DNA of 64,000 nucleotides from Bradyrhizobium sp. CCBAU 051011 (GTDB lineage Bacteria > Pseudomonadota > Alphaproteobacteria > Rhizobiales > Xanthobacteraceae). Positions 36,485 to 45,596 of the stretch are shown here, one piece after another. The notes beneath the pieces were generated by a model that did not search any database, had not been told where the DNA came from, and worked only from the letters and a program-made list of their open reading frames with translations. A program made the translations under genes and the position numbers. Each line of letters opens with the position of its first letter. The first letter of the stretch is position 1. The stretch lies in assembly GCF_009930815.1 (NCBI RefSeq), contig NZ_CP022222.1:6862501-6926500 (forward strand). The letters run 5' to 3'.

Positions 36485-37480
36485 CTAGACCGACCTGCCT
36501 CCGACTTTTTCGAAGGATGGTTTGCGCGGCGGCTCCGGAAGCGGAGAGCGCGGCTCGTGCGCCACGCGGTTGCGCCCTTCCTGCTTCGCGCGATAAAGCG
36601 CGGCATCGGCCTCGCTCAGCCAAGCCTGGATCGACTTGCGCTCGGTCGCCGGGAATGCCGCCACGCCGGCGCTGATGGTCACGATCCCGTTGCCGGGATT
36701 TCCATTGTGCGGGATTGCCATTTTTTCGACCGCCTGACGCAAACGGTTGGCCGCGGCTACACCCGCCTTGAGATCTTGTTCGGGCATCAGGATCAGGAAT
36801 TCCTCACCACCGTAGCGATAGATCTCGTCGCCGGCCCGGCTCGCGTTCGCCAATGCTCGCGCGACAGTCTGCAGCACCTTGTCGCCGGCGGGATGACCCT
36901 CGTCATCGTTGTAAGCTTTGAAGTAATCGACGTCGCACATGATGGCGCAATAGCTGCGCTCATAACGTTCTGCCTGCGCGCCAATCGCGTCGAGGTCCTC
37001 GCTCAGCTTGAGGCGGTTGCCAAGCATGGTCAGCGAATCCGTCCGCGACTGGTCGAAAAGCCGGCGATTGAGTCGCGCGAGTTCCTCCGACTGCTGGAAT
37101 AATCGGCGGTGGAGCGCGGTGACCCGGGCGGCGACATGCAAGCGCAGCTTCAGCTCCACAGTATCGAGGGGTTTGACGAGGTAATCGTCGGCGCCGGCCT
37201 CCATGCCGCTTACGATATCAGTCCTTTCGTCAAGGATCGTCAGAAAGATGAAATAGGTATAAGTGTCCCCGTTACTCGCCCGGACCCGGCGACAGAGTTC
37301 GAGCCCATCCATTCCCGGCATCATGCGGTCGCTGATGATGACCTCGACATCGGCCGTCTCAAACAGACGCCACGCTTCCTCACCGCTCGTCGCCACGATG
37401 CATTCATGGCCCAGCGAAATGACGGCGGCTTCGATTATCAGCCGTGACGCCGTGTCATCTTCAGCAACTAGAATGCGCAT
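36485..37480 (-). CDS. Receiver-GGDEF diguanylate cyclase
   Basis: 331 residues. The N-terminal receiver domain (MRILVAEDDTASRLIIEAAV) has the phospho-acceptor Asp51 in VIISDRMMPGMDGLEL and the Lys in DDYLVKPLD. The C-terminal GGDEF domain carries the active motif RYGGEEFLILMPE, plus an RAGD inhibitory site five residues ahead, so it should make cyclic di-GMP from two GTP with product feedback. The conserved MLGNRLKLSEDL and CDVDYFKAYND are present. The start lies three bases after the stop of the large hybrid kinase, so the two form a signalling operon: the kinase or its Hpt domain probably phosphorylates this receiver (inference). Confidence 0.95.
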   Translation of the reverse strand: MRILVAEDDTASRLIIEAAVISLGHECIVATSGEEAWRLFETADVEVIISDRMMPGMDGLELCRRVRASNGDTYTYFIFLTILDERTDIVSGMEAGADDYLVKPLDTVELKLRLHVAARVTALHRRLFQQSEELARLNRRLFDQSRTDSLTMLGNRLKLSEDLDAIGAQAERYERSYCAIMCDVDYFKAYNDDEGHPAGDKVLQTVARALANASRAGDEIYRYGGEEFLILMPEQDLKAGVAAANRLRQAVEKMAIPHNGNPGNGIVTISAGVAAFPATERKSIQAWLSEADAALYRAKQEGRNRVAHEPRSPLPEPPRKPSFEKVGGRSV

Positions 37481-37483
37481 TGT

Positions 37484-40400
37484 TCATACCTTCGCAATTT
37501 CGGATCGCAGCACAGTGCTGGCCAGATCGAACTGCCGTGCGAGATCCGCAACCAGTTGCGAGGCAATACTTGTATCGCCATTTCGTGCGCGCGTTTCCAG
37601 TTCGGCGCAGGTCCGGACCATGCCGTTGGCGCCCAGATTGGCGACGCTTCCCCTCAGCTTGTGGGCGAGTCTGATCAGACTGGCCGCATCGCCCAGCCTG
37701 GCTGCATGCTGCAGACCGGCCAACTGGCGCGGGGTTTCCTCAAGGAAGCTGTCCAGCAGCTTTCCCACCAGGCCGGGCGAGCCGGCTCTTTCCAGCGTGC
37801 GCAGCTCGTCCAGGACGGAGCGATCGACCACGTCGTCGGATTGCGGCCGCGGCGCGATAGATGGGGATTCGACCACAGGAAGTCTCGGCAGCGATCGCTC
37901 GAGCGCGGCGGCGAGTTCGGCACGTTTCAGCGGCTTGGTGATGTAGTCGTCCATCCCCGCGGACAGGCTCTTGGCGCGCGCGTCCTTCATGACGTCGGCC
38001 GTCAGCGCGATGATCGGCGTATGCCGACCGGATCGTTCGCGCAGCCGGATCGCCCGGGTCGCCTCGTAGCCATCCATCTCCGGCATCTGGCAATCCATCA
38101 AGATCGCCGCGTAGGGGATCCGGCCGACGGCCTCAATAGCTTCGAGGCCGTTCGCCACGACATCGGCACGATAGCCGAGCGCAACGAGCATGCCGATTGC
38201 GACCTGCTGGTTCACGATGCTGTCCTCGACGACCAGGATACGTGCATTTCGTCGCGGTGCAGACGTTGCGGTTTGTCCGGCAGTGACGTCCGGGATTTCA
38301 ACACGCAACGGTTCGTTGCCGGCGGGCCTCGCCATGACTTCCGTCAGACAATTATACAGAGCGGATTGCCGGGCCGGCTTGGTGAGGCAGGCATCGAAAA
38401 ATCCCTCGGAGTCCGGCGCGGAATCGGCCTGGCTGATCGACGTCAGGAGAACCAGCCGGGTGCCGGCAATGGCGGGATCGGCCTTGATGGCCCGTGAAAG
38501 GGCAGATCCGTCCATACCCGGCATCTGCATGTCGACAATGGCGACATCGTACGGCTCGCCGCGGGCGCTGGCGGCACGTAACATTTCCAGGGCGCGGGCG
38601 CCGGATTCGGCGCTGCCATTGCGCATGTGCCAGCTGACAATATGCTCATGCAGGATCGCCCGGTTGACGGCGTTGTCATCGACGGCAAGCACGCGCAAGC
38701 CGCGAAGGTCCATGTGCTGCCGCCGGGCTGGCAGTGATGCGGCGGCGAGCGGCACGGCGAACCAGAAAGTGCTGCCTTTTCCCGGCTCGCTTTCCACGCC
38801 GATCTCGCCGCCCATCAATTCCACAAGCCGCGTGCATATGGCCAGCCCGAGTCCGGTACCCCCGTATTTTCGCGTTGTCGAAAGGTCGGCCTGCGTAAAT
38901 GCGTCGAAGAGGTGAGGTTGCTGTTCCGGCGAGACGCCGATTCCCGTGTCACGGACCTCAAAGCGGATCGTTGCGCCATCGTCATTCTTCGTCTGCAGCC
39001 GGGCGCGCAGAACCACCTCGCCGTGCTCCGTGAACTTGACCGCATTGGCAGCCAGGTTGGTGAGAACCTGGCGCAAACGGAATGGATCGCCACGAAACGC
39101 CGCCGGAAGATTGTGATCGATCAGGCTCGCCAGCTCCAGCCCCTTGGCGGCAGCGGCTACGGCCACCACCCCGGTGACGCCTTCGACAACGTCGTACAGA
39201 TCGAAGTCGATGATTTCGAGCTCTACCTTGCCGGCCTCGATCTTTGAAAAATCCAGGACGTCGTTGATCACGCCGAGCAGGGCTTCTCCCGATTGCCTCG
39301 CCATCTCCGCATAGCCGCGCTGGCGTGGATCGAGGTCGGTGTCCAGCAGCAGGCCTGTCATGCCGATCACGCCGTTCAGCGGCGTTCGGATCTCGTGGCT
39401 CATGGCACTCAGGAATTCGGACTTGGCCCGCGTTGCCTGCTGGGCTTCGCGAGCCTTTTCGACCAGCATCGTTTCAGCGCGCTTCTGCTCGGTGATATCG
39501 TCGTGGGTCGCAACCCAGCCCCCGTTCGACATCGTCGTTCGCCGGATCAGGATCACGCGGCCGTCGGCGAGCGTGAAGGTCTCGGAGGCCAACGTCGGCA
39601 TTCTCTCGACGTGTTGCTCGACGGAAAGATCGCTCTTTTCGCCGTTCTCGACGTGAGCTTGCAGAAGCTGGGCCAGCGGCGTTCCGGGCGCGACCTGTTT
39701 TTCCGTCAGATTGTACATTTGCCGGAAGCGATCGTTTGAGATCACCAGCTTCTTGTCCGCATCGAACATGCAGAGGCCTTGCGACATGTTGGTCATGGCC
39801 GCATCGAGCCGCATGTTTGCTCGCTTCAGCTCCGCCGATTGCTGCTGCAGGGAAGCCGCCATGCTGTTGAAGCCGTTAGCCAACTCGCCCAACTCGCCCT
39901 TGGCCTGAACGGTGGAGCGGTGATCGGCATTTCCGGCGCCGACAATGGCGGCGTCGTGCTGCAATTGCCGTATCGGACGCACGATTCCCGAGGAGAGCAG
40001 CCAAGCCAGCAAATATACCGATGCGACCGCCAGCAAGGTCAGGATAAACGCCCACTGCGTATGTTTGAAGGCGCTGGACTGTTGGATCCCGGGCAAGCCG
40101 ACCGTCACGACCCAGGGAACGATTTTTGCCGTGACGGTTGATGTGGCGCGCGACTGGCCATCGTACCAAATCACCTCATCGCCCTGATACCGAAGGCCGA
40201 GGTAATCAGGCGCCGTCGACTCCTTGCTCAGGTTACGCCCGGTCAATTCAGGTCGATCGGTGCGCCCAATGACGATACCGTTCTCGTTCAGAATCGTGAC
40301 GACACTTCCGCTCGGCAGCGTTGTCGAATCCACGATTTCGGCAACGCGCGCCAGCCTCATGCCCGTGACGATGACGGCCCGTATCGCGCCGGTTTCGTCA

Positions 40401-40885
40401 AGAACCGGGCGCGCCACAACGGCAACCCACTCGGCGTTCAATCGGCTTACGATCGGCTCGCTTACCGTGAGCTTTCCTTCACGCGCCGGCTTGAAATAGC
40501 TCCGCCCAATTCCTGAAAGCTTGCTTCGATCCTCCACAGGGTGCTGCGAGGTTCCGATGTTGTTGCCCGCCAAGTCGAACAGCAGAATGTTGTTCAAATA
40601 GGACGGCAGGTCCGCCTTTACGTTGGAAAGAACTACATCGTTTTTTTCGGCATCCCCCGGATTGGTGGAAATCATTTTGCCGATAACGCGCAACAAGGTA
40701 TCCACGTCGTGGATGTGGTCATCGACGCGCCCGGCGGCCATGCCCGCCGACCGAACGGCCGCGTCGCGGTTATTGACGAAATCCTCGTTGAACCGGTCCC
40801 AGAGAAAAATCGCTGCGAGAATAAGCAATGGCAGCGCGGCTGCCGTGACGAGAACCAGCAGTCGCGTTCGAATACGTCCGCTCAT
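37484..40885 (-). CDS. Hybrid histidine kinase: Cache-HAMP-PAS-HisKA-HATPase-REC-REC-Hpt
   Basis: About 1133 residues from the ATG at 40885; an open frame extends about 30 codons further. A first membrane helix ([21 protein letters not shown]) and a second at about 273-300 flank a periplasmic double-Cache-type sensor. HAMP (about 300-350) and PAS (about 362-462) follow. HisKA has its His near 497 ([16 protein letters not shown]). HATPase_c has [11 protein letters not shown] and [13 protein letters not shown]. Two receiver domains follow, with phospho-Asp in [11 protein letters not shown] (near 788) and [11 protein letters not shown] (near 932). The C-terminal Hpt has His1075 in [14 protein letters not shown]. 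This is a complete phosphorelay in one protein. The downstream coupled diguanylate cyclase is the likely output. Confidence 0.94.
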   Translation of the reverse strand: MSGRIRTRLLVLVTAAALPLLILAAIFLWDRFNEDFVNNRDAAVRSAGMAAGRVDDHIHDVDTLLRVIGKMISTNPGDAEKNDVVLSNVKADLPSYLNNILLFDLAGNNIGTSQHPVEDRSKLSGIGRSYFKPAREGKLTVSEPIVSRLNAEWVAVVARPVLDETGAIRAVIVTGMRLARVAEIVDSTTLPSGSVVTILNENGIVIGRTDRPELTGRNLSKESTAPDYLGLRYQGDEVIWYDGQSRATSTVTAKIVPWVVTVGLPGIQQSSAFKHTQWAFILTLLAVASVYLLAWLLSSGIVRPIRQLQHDAAIVGAGNADHRSTVQAKGELGELANGFNSMAASLQQQSAELKRANMRLDAAMTNMSQGLCMFDADKKLVISNDRFRQMYNLTEKQVAPGTPLAQLLQAHVENGEKSDLSVEQHVERMPTLASETFTLADGRVILIRRTTMSNGGWVATHDDITEQKRAETMLVEKAREAQQATRAKSEFLSAMSHEIRTPLNGVIGMTGLLLDTDLDPRQRGYAEMARQSGEALLGVINDVLDFSKIEAGKVELEIIDFDLYDVVEGVTGVVAVAAAAKGLELASLIDHNLPAAFRGDPFRLRQVLTNLAANAVKFTEHGEVVLRARLQTKNDDGATIRFEVRDTGIGVSPEQQPHLFDAFTQADLSTTRKYGGTGLGLAICTRLVELMGGEIGVESEPGKGSTFWFAVPLAAASLPARRQHMDLRGLRVLAVDDNAVNRAILHEHIVSWHMRNGSAESGARALEMLRAASARGEPYDVAIVDMQMPGMDGSALSRAIKADPAIAGTRLVLLTSISQADSAPDSEGFFDACLTKPARQSALYNCLTEVMARPAGNEPLRVEIPDVTAGQTATSAPRRNARILVVEDSIVNQQVAIGMLVALGYRADVVANGLEAIEAVGRIPYAAILMDCQMPEMDGYEATRAIRLRERSGRHTPIIALTADVMKDARAKSLSAGMDDYITKPLKRAELAAALERSLPRLPVVESPSIAPRPQSDDVVDRSVLDELRTLERAGSPGLVGKLLDSFLEETPRQLAGLQHAARLGDAASLIRLAHKLRGSVANLGANGMVRTCAELETRARNGDTSIASQLVADLARQFDLASTVLRSEIAKV

Positions 40886-41208
40886 CTGGAAATGCCGCCT
40901 TCCGTGCGCTGAGGTGACCTGTCGGCGGCGCGGGGCAATGATCCGAGCCAGCGACCGTTCGTGAGCCTCAGGCACAATTCCGACTTGTCAGTCGGCTCGC
41001 TAGGCCCACCTTTGGTAGCAGTAGATCGTGACATCGTTAATAAAGTGTATCTATGGAACCAACGGCCGGTCACGAACCGCTGAAGGAAGTTTAAGCCGGT
41101 CGCCGCCTCGGGGAGCGCGATGAGGTTCGCACGCCGGGTAGATCGACGTCGAAATCGCATCGCTCTGCAGCCGATTGGCCTCGATATCGATGGATGCTAA
41201 GGGGGGAC

Positions 41209-41910
41209 ATGAACGACTCCGAAACCGCGCTGGTGCTGTTTTCCGGCGGGCAGGATTCCACCACCTGCCTGGCCTGGGCCTTGCGCCGCTTTGCGCGCGT
41301 CGAAATGCTCGGCTTCAGCTACGGTCAGCGCCACGCGATCGAACTTGCGTGCCGGGACCGGCTTTTGTCCGGGATGAAATCGCTGCGGCCGGAATGGGCG
41401 GCAAAACTTGGCGATAGCCACACGCTGGAAATCCCGACATTGGCGGAAATTTCCGACACCGCACTCACACGCGATGTGGCCATTGCAATGGGGGCCGACG
41501 GTCTGCCGAACACATTCGTACCCGGCCGTAACCTGGTGTTTCTAACCTTCGCCGCGGCGCTGGCCTACCGGCGCGGCATCCGTCACATCGTCGGCGGCAT
41601 GTGCGAGACCGATTACTCCGGTTATCCGGATTGCCGTGACGAGACCATCAAGGCGCTGCAGTCGGCGCTGAACCTCGGTATGGCGAAGAATTTCGAATTG
41701 CACACGCCGCTGATGTGGCTCGATAAGGCCTCAACCTGGAAGCTCGCGCATGAGCTTGGCGGGGCAGGGCTGGTCGACCTGATCCGCGAGCACTCCCACA
41801 CCTGTTACCTCGGCGAGCGCGGCGCGCAGCATGATTGGGGCTATGGCTGTGGAGAGTGTCCGGCCTGCGCATTGCGGGCCAAGGGCTGGCGGGAATATGC
41901 GGAACAGTAG
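41209..41910 (+). CDS. queC: 7-cyano-7-deazaguanine synthase
   Basis: 233 residues from the ATG at 41209, which has AAGGGGGG just upstream. It makes preQ0 from 7-carboxy-7-deazaguanine with ATP and ammonia in queuosine synthesis. The PP-loop is [16 protein letters not shown] (residues about 10-25). The zinc site is formed by Cys residues in [25 protein letters not shown] (CGECPAC). [20 protein letters not shown] and [14 protein letters not shown] are family signatures. No other que gene is in the window. A copy of the dispersed repeat follows its stop directly. Confidence 0.97.
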   Translation: MNDSETALVLFSGGQDSTTCLAWALRRFARVEMLGFSYGQRHAIELACRDRLLSGMKSLRPEWAAKLGDSHTLEIPTLAEISDTALTRDVAIAMGADGLPNTFVPGRNLVFLTFAAALAYRRGIRHIVGGMCETDYSGYPDCRDETIKALQSALNLGMAKNFELHTPLMWLDKASTWKLAHELGGAGLVDLIREHSHTCYLGERGAQHDWGYGCGECPACALRAKGWREYAEQ

Positions 41911-41917
41911 ATGCTTT

Positions 41918-42003
41918 CGTCATTGCGAGGAGCGCCAGCGACGAAGCAATCCATCTATCCGTTGTGCCGTGAAATGGATTGCTTCGCTTCGCTCGCAATG
42001 ACG
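41918..42003. repeat. Dispersed palindromic repeat, copy 3
   Basis: Ends CGTCATTGCGAGG and GCTCGCAATGACG with inner AAGCAATCCAT and ATGGATTGCTTCG. It fills the gap between the convergent queC and nitrile hydratase accessory genes. Compare copies at 10477 and 17367. Confidence 0.92.
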
Positions 42004-42008
42004 GTGGC

Positions 42009-42392
42009 TTATCCAAAATCCTCCGCCTTCAACTCGATCGGCGCACCATGCGGCGTGCGGTCGGCGGCGTGGTCCCATGCATCACGGTAGCGATGCAAGA
42101 CATCCGACGTCGCAACCCCCTTGGCTGCGACCAGCGTTTCCAGCGTGGCCAGCCAGTGCCGGTAATAGGTCTCGCCCGTATCGGGGTCGCCGGCGGCCTG
42201 CGCGTGCTTGATTTGCGCGCCCAGCGTCTCCGCCCATTCCTTCCAGGTGAAGACACCGGCCTCATGCAGCGCCAGCGCCATGGCAAACGCGCGCGCCTCC
42301 CACGGCTCGCGAAACACGGGGCCGTCCTTGTCGCGGGGGACGCCGGGCACGGCGATGGCCGCCCGCATCGCCTGTTGCGGGGTCAGATTCAT
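42009..42392 (-). CDS. Nitrile hydratase accessory protein
   Basis: 127 residues from the ATG at 42392, which overlaps the stop of the beta-subunit gene (ATGA). It resembles the N-terminal domain of nitrile hydratase beta subunits: EPWEARAFAMALALHEAGVF, TWKEWAETLGAQI and TGETYYRHWLATLETLV. This matches the small activator (P14K/NhlE type) that inserts cobalt and helps oxidise the active-site cysteines of the alpha subunit by subunit exchange. The position as third gene of the operon after alpha and beta fits the cobalt-type cluster. Coupled translation is likely. Confidence 0.85.
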   Translation of the reverse strand: MNLTPQQAMRAAIAVPGVPRDKDGPVFREPWEARAFAMALALHEAGVFTWKEWAETLGAQIKHAQAAGDPDTGETYYRHWLATLETLVAAKGVATSDVLHRYRDAWDHAADRTPHGAPIELKAEDFG

Positions 42393-43051
42393 CACACGGG
42401 CTCCAGATAGGATTCCCAGGCGTCGACGGAGACGCTGAGCGTCGGGTCCGTACCCTTGCCCCACAATTCCGGCCCGTCGAAACGCACGGTGTAAAGCCAT
42501 TGCGGGTCTTCGCCCTGGCCGAGCGAGTTGGTGTCGGGAAAGACGTGACAGCCGTGATTGAGCTCGATGGTGCCGAGATGGCCGCGGACATATTGCGGCA
42601 GCCTCGTATGCGTCACCGGATGGATGTCCTTCATCCGCACGGTCTCGCCGACCGCAAACATCGCTGGCGCCTTCGCCTCGCGCTCGGTCGGGCCGCCGCG
42701 CCGGATCGCCGGTGTGATTTCATTGGGAGCGACCGGCTTGACGCCGGGCTTGGGCGGCGAGAGCACCTTGCCGGCCTCGATCTCCTCGCGCGTCACCAGT
42801 CCGCGCTCGATCATCAGCGTTTCCAGCCCGGCCAGCCAGATCTGGAAATAGCTCTTGCTGAGGTAATCCTCGGGCGGCCGGTTCTCGCGTGCGAAGCGCG
42901 ACATATCGATGTTCCAGCCGCCGGGGCGTGCCATCGCGACCGTCAGCGCAAAGGCGCGACGCTCCCAGTCGCCATGAAACACCGGCTCGTTCGGCTCAGG
43001 TATGACGGGGCCAAAACCCTTGGCGCCGCCCATGTCATGCGCGCCGTCCAT
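42392..43051 (-). CDS. nthB: Nitrile hydratase subunit beta
   Basis: 219 residues. The N-terminal helix region begins [20 protein letters not shown], classic for NHase beta, and continues FHGDWERRAFALTVAMARPG and YLSKSYFQIWLAGLETLMIE. The C-terminal SH3-like barrel contains GETVRMKDIHPVTHTRLPQY, then VRGHLGTIELNHGCHVFPD, and LYTVRFDGPELWG. With the alpha subunit it hydrates nitriles to amides. The ATG overlaps the alpha gene's stop by one base (TGATG), and its own stop overlaps the accessory gene start, so all three are translationally coupled. Confidence 0.94.
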   Translation of the reverse strand: MDGAHDMGGAKGFGPVIPEPNEPVFHGDWERRAFALTVAMARPGGWNIDMSRFARENRPPEDYLSKSYFQIWLAGLETLMIERGLVTREEIEAGKVLSPPKPGVKPVAPNEITPAIRRGGPTEREAKAPAMFAVGETVRMKDIHPVTHTRLPQYVRGHLGTIELNHGCHVFPDTNSLGQGEDPQWLYTVRFDGPELWGKGTDPTLSVSVDAWESYLEPV

Positions 43052-43692
43052 CAGGCGATCTCGCTCGGCTGTTTGGGCAGGCCGGTGCCGATCATGCTGT
43101 CACGTGTCACGAGTTCGGCGAGTTGCTCGGCGCTCCAGCCCTCGGTGCCCTCGGGACGCATCGGCAGCACGAGGTAGCGGATTTCGGCCGTGGAATCCCA
43201 GACCCGGATCTTGGTCGTATCCGGCAGCGTCACGCCGAAATCCTGCAGCACGCCGCGCGGGTCGGAGACGGCGCGCGAGCGGTAGGGCGCGGATTTGTAC
43301 CAGACCGGCGGTAGCCCCAACACGGGATGCGGATAGCAGGAGCACAGCGTGCACACGACCATGTTGTGCTGCTCCGGCGTGTTCTCCACGACGACCATGT
43401 GTTCGCCCTGGCGGCCGGAATAATCCAACTCGGCAATCGCCGCCGTTGCGTCCTTCATCAGGCGTTCGCGATAGGCGGGGTCGCTCCACGCCTTGGCGAC
43501 CACGCGAACGCCGTTGCGCGGTCCGATCTTCTTTTCATAAAGGTCGATCAGGAGATCGAGGGACGCCGGATCGACATAGCCTTTCTCGGTTAGGATCGAT
43601 TCCAGCGCGCGCACGCGCAGCTCGGTCTCCGACAGCTCGGAATGATCGTGGTCGTGATGATGGCCGTGGTGGTCGTGATCATGGTCGCTCAT
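43051..43692 (-). CDS. nthA: Nitrile hydratase subunit alpha, cobalt type
   Basis: 213 residues. The metal motif is VCTLCSCY with Cys114, Cys117 and Cys119. Thr at position 115 and the following Tyr mark the cobalt class, whereas iron enzymes have VCSLCSCT. Other signatures: [38 protein letters not shown] and [18 protein letters not shown]. The first 17 residues are very His/Asp-rich ([17 protein letters not shown]), longer than typical, and may bind or store metal. No amidase or cobalt transporter gene is nearby. The gene is first in the operon and its upstream neighbour is divergent. Confidence 0.94.
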   Translation of the reverse strand: MSDHDHDHHGHHHDHDHSELSETELRVRALESILTEKGYVDPASLDLLIDLYEKKIGPRNGVRVVAKAWSDPAYRERLMKDATAAIAELDYSGRQGEHMVVVENTPEQHNMVVCTLCSCYPHPVLGLPPVWYKSAPYRSRAVSDPRGVLQDFGVTLPDTTKIRVWDSTAEIRYLVLPMRPEGTEGWSAEQLAELVTRDSMIGTGLPKQPSEIA

Positions 43693-43754
43693 GCGGTCAG
43701 GATAGGCGCAAAATCCGGGCTATGTCGAGGCTGGGACTCTGCTAGCATTTGCCG

Positions 43755-44516
43755 ATGGGGATCAGGGCAGGGTGGACCAAAATAGCGGCGGCCATGGCCA
43801 TTTTGGCCTGGCTTCCGGCGGGAGAGGCGTGGGCGGCGAATGGCGCCTATGCGGTCGATGCAGCCGACATTGGCGAAGCCGGCTCGTGCAAGGTCGAGAG
43901 CTGGCTGTCGGCCGCGTCCAACACGGATTTTTCGGCGGTCGCGAATCCCTCCTGTGTGGTCAACCCGTTCAAGCCGGTCGAATTGAGCATGCTCACCAAC
44001 CGTGCGCGCAGCGACAGCGAATGGAGCGCTACGATCCAGCCGAAGGCCAAGATGAACATCGCGCCGACTGGCGTCGGAAGGCTCGGCTTTTCCTTTTATG
44101 CCGGCGGCTCCTTCGATGCGCTGACCGGCGAGAATCTCACCGCTTTTGCAGTGGTCCCGGCGACGTTCCGGCTCAACGAAAATATGCGCGTCAATTTCAA
44201 CGGCGGCTGGCTGTGGGACCGCAGTGTCGATCGCCATTTCCTGGCTTACGGAATCGGATTCGACTGGAAGTTCACGGAAACCTTGCAGTGGACCATCGAA
44301 GCCTTTGGCCAGGCGGGCCAATCGGATACGCCGAGCGTGGTCCAGCCGCGGTTCCAGACCGGCTTGCGTTACCGGCCGAACGAGATTTTCTCGGTCGATC
44401 TGATCTATGGCCGCAATATCTCGGGCGAGAACGCCAACTGGATCACGCTCGGCACTACGATCCGCTTCCCGGTGCCCGGTAGCCAGCCGGAACACCATCG
44501 CACCGGACATTTGTGA
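43755..44516 (+). CDS. Exported beta-barrel-like hypothetical protein
   Basis: 253 residues from the ATG at 43755. The signal peptide (AAAMAILAWLPAGEAWA, cleavage before ANGAYAV) leads to a mature part with alternating hydrophobic strands (MRVNFNGGWLWDRSVDRHFL, FSVDLIYGRNISGENANWIT) and two Cys residues in EAGSCKVE and NPSCVVNP. It ends LGTTIRFPVPGSQPEHHRTG rather than with a terminal Phe, so an outer membrane barrel is likely but not certain. No named family is recognised. It stands divergent from the nitrile hydratase operon; no functional link is proven. Confidence 0.75.
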   Translation: MGIRAGWTKIAAAMAILAWLPAGEAWAANGAYAVDAADIGEAGSCKVESWLSAASNTDFSAVANPSCVVNPFKPVELSMLTNRARSDSEWSATIQPKAKMNIAPTGVGRLGFSFYAGGSFDALTGENLTAFAVVPATFRLNENMRVNFNGGWLWDRSVDRHFLAYGIGFDWKFTETLQWTIEAFGQAGQSDTPSVVQPRFQTGLRYRPNEIFSVDLIYGRNISGENANWITLGTTIRFPVPGSQPEHHRTGHL

Positions 44517-44605
44517 TCCGTCTCCAGGCCTACTTGCAGCCTTTCCCGAGACCGCAGATTCATTTCTGAGATAGGTTCGGGAAAACAAGGGCAGGGAGGC
44601 CATGC

Positions 44606-45412
44606 GTGACCGAATTTGTGAAGATTGAAAAAGGCCAGGGACCGGATGGGCGCGTCGCCGTCGTGCGTTTCGACCGTGGCGACGGCATCAATGCGCTGTC
44701 GCCGGAAGCGATGCGCCAGCTCACCGATGCCGCACGCAGCTTCGAGGATGACGCTGCGACCTCCGTCGTGGTGCTCACTGGCGGCGCCAAATCGTTCAGC
44801 GCGGGTTTCGACCTGAAGGATCCGGAAGGCCGCTCGCGGAAGACAATGGACCTTGGCGCGCTGCGCCGGCACCTGAAGCTTGGACCGCGGCTGACGCGGG
44901 CGTGGCAGGATATGGAGCAGATCACCATCGGCGCCATCGAAGGCTTCTGCGTCGGCGGTGGCGTGGCGCTGGCCGTTGCGCTGGACTTCCGCGTGATGGC
45001 CCGCGACGCTCATATGCGCGTGCCCGAGATCGGCCTCGGCATGAACATGAGCTGGCAAAGCGTGCCGCGGATGCTGCACCTGATGGGACCGGCCCGCACC
45101 AAGCAGGCCGTGATCCTCGCCGACCAGCGCATCTCGGCCACTCAAGCTTACGAATGGCGGCTGGTGGAGGAGGTGGCTGATCCCGGCAAGGCTTTCGAGG
45201 CCGCGATGGCGCTCGCCACCAAGGTGGCCGCCCAGCCGCCGCTGTCGGTCGCCATGACCAAGCTGACCGTCAACCGCCTGGCGCATGCGCTCGATGATCT
45301 CGCCAGCCACATGGATCTCGACCAGTTCGCGCTCGCGAGCATGACGGAGGATCACAAGGAAGGTGTCGCGGCGTTTCTGGAGCGCCGCAAGCCGCGCTTC
45401 AAGGGCAGTTAG
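44606..45412 (+). CDS. Enoyl-CoA hydratase/isomerase (crotonase) family protein
   Basis: 268 residues from a GTG at 44606 with GGGAGG about nine bases upstream. The oxyanion-hole loops are FSAGFDLKDPEG and IEGFCVGGGVALAVALDFRV. Of the two Glu residues used by enoyl-CoA hydratases, the first aligns with VPEIGLG. The second position appears to be Gln in GPARTKQAVILADQ, so this may be an isomerase, thioesterase-like or other crotonase rather than a true hydratase (inference). It is cytosolic, acting on acyl-CoA. It stands between an exported protein and the FixK-type box of the cyclase gene. Confidence 0.9.
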   Translation: MTEFVKIEKGQGPDGRVAVVRFDRGDGINALSPEAMRQLTDAARSFEDDAATSVVVLTGGAKSFSAGFDLKDPEGRSRKTMDLGALRRHLKLGPRLTRAWQDMEQITIGAIEGFCVGGGVALAVALDFRVMARDAHMRVPEIGLGMNMSWQSVPRMLHLMGPARTKQAVILADQRISATQAYEWRLVEEVADPGKAFEAAMALATKVAAQPPLSVAMTKLTVNRLAHALDDLASHMDLDQFALASMTEDHKEGVAAFLERRKPRFKGS

Positions 45413-45460
45413 GATAAAGCGATAATAATATCAATGCCGTACCGGAGGCGTATTCTGAGC

Positions 45461-45474
45461 TTGATTTAAGTCAA
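45461..45474 (+). promoter_or_regulatory. FixK/FNR-type box upstream of nucleotide cyclase
   Basis: TTGATTTAAGTCAA is a perfect TTGA-N6-TCAA site inside the longer palindrome CTTGATTTAAGTCAAG. Its centre is about 129 bases before the cyclase ATG at 45597. It is the second such box in the window. Function is inferred from the consensus only. Confidence 0.55.
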
Positions 45475-45596
45475 GTCTCGGAAATGGCTTGGTGTTGATT
45501 TCGATAAGGAAGCATGACTTTAGCGCGGAAGCGCGCGTAACGAACGTCGAAGAGACTTACCGGCTGTATCCTTCGCGACTGAGGAGGGCGCACGGG

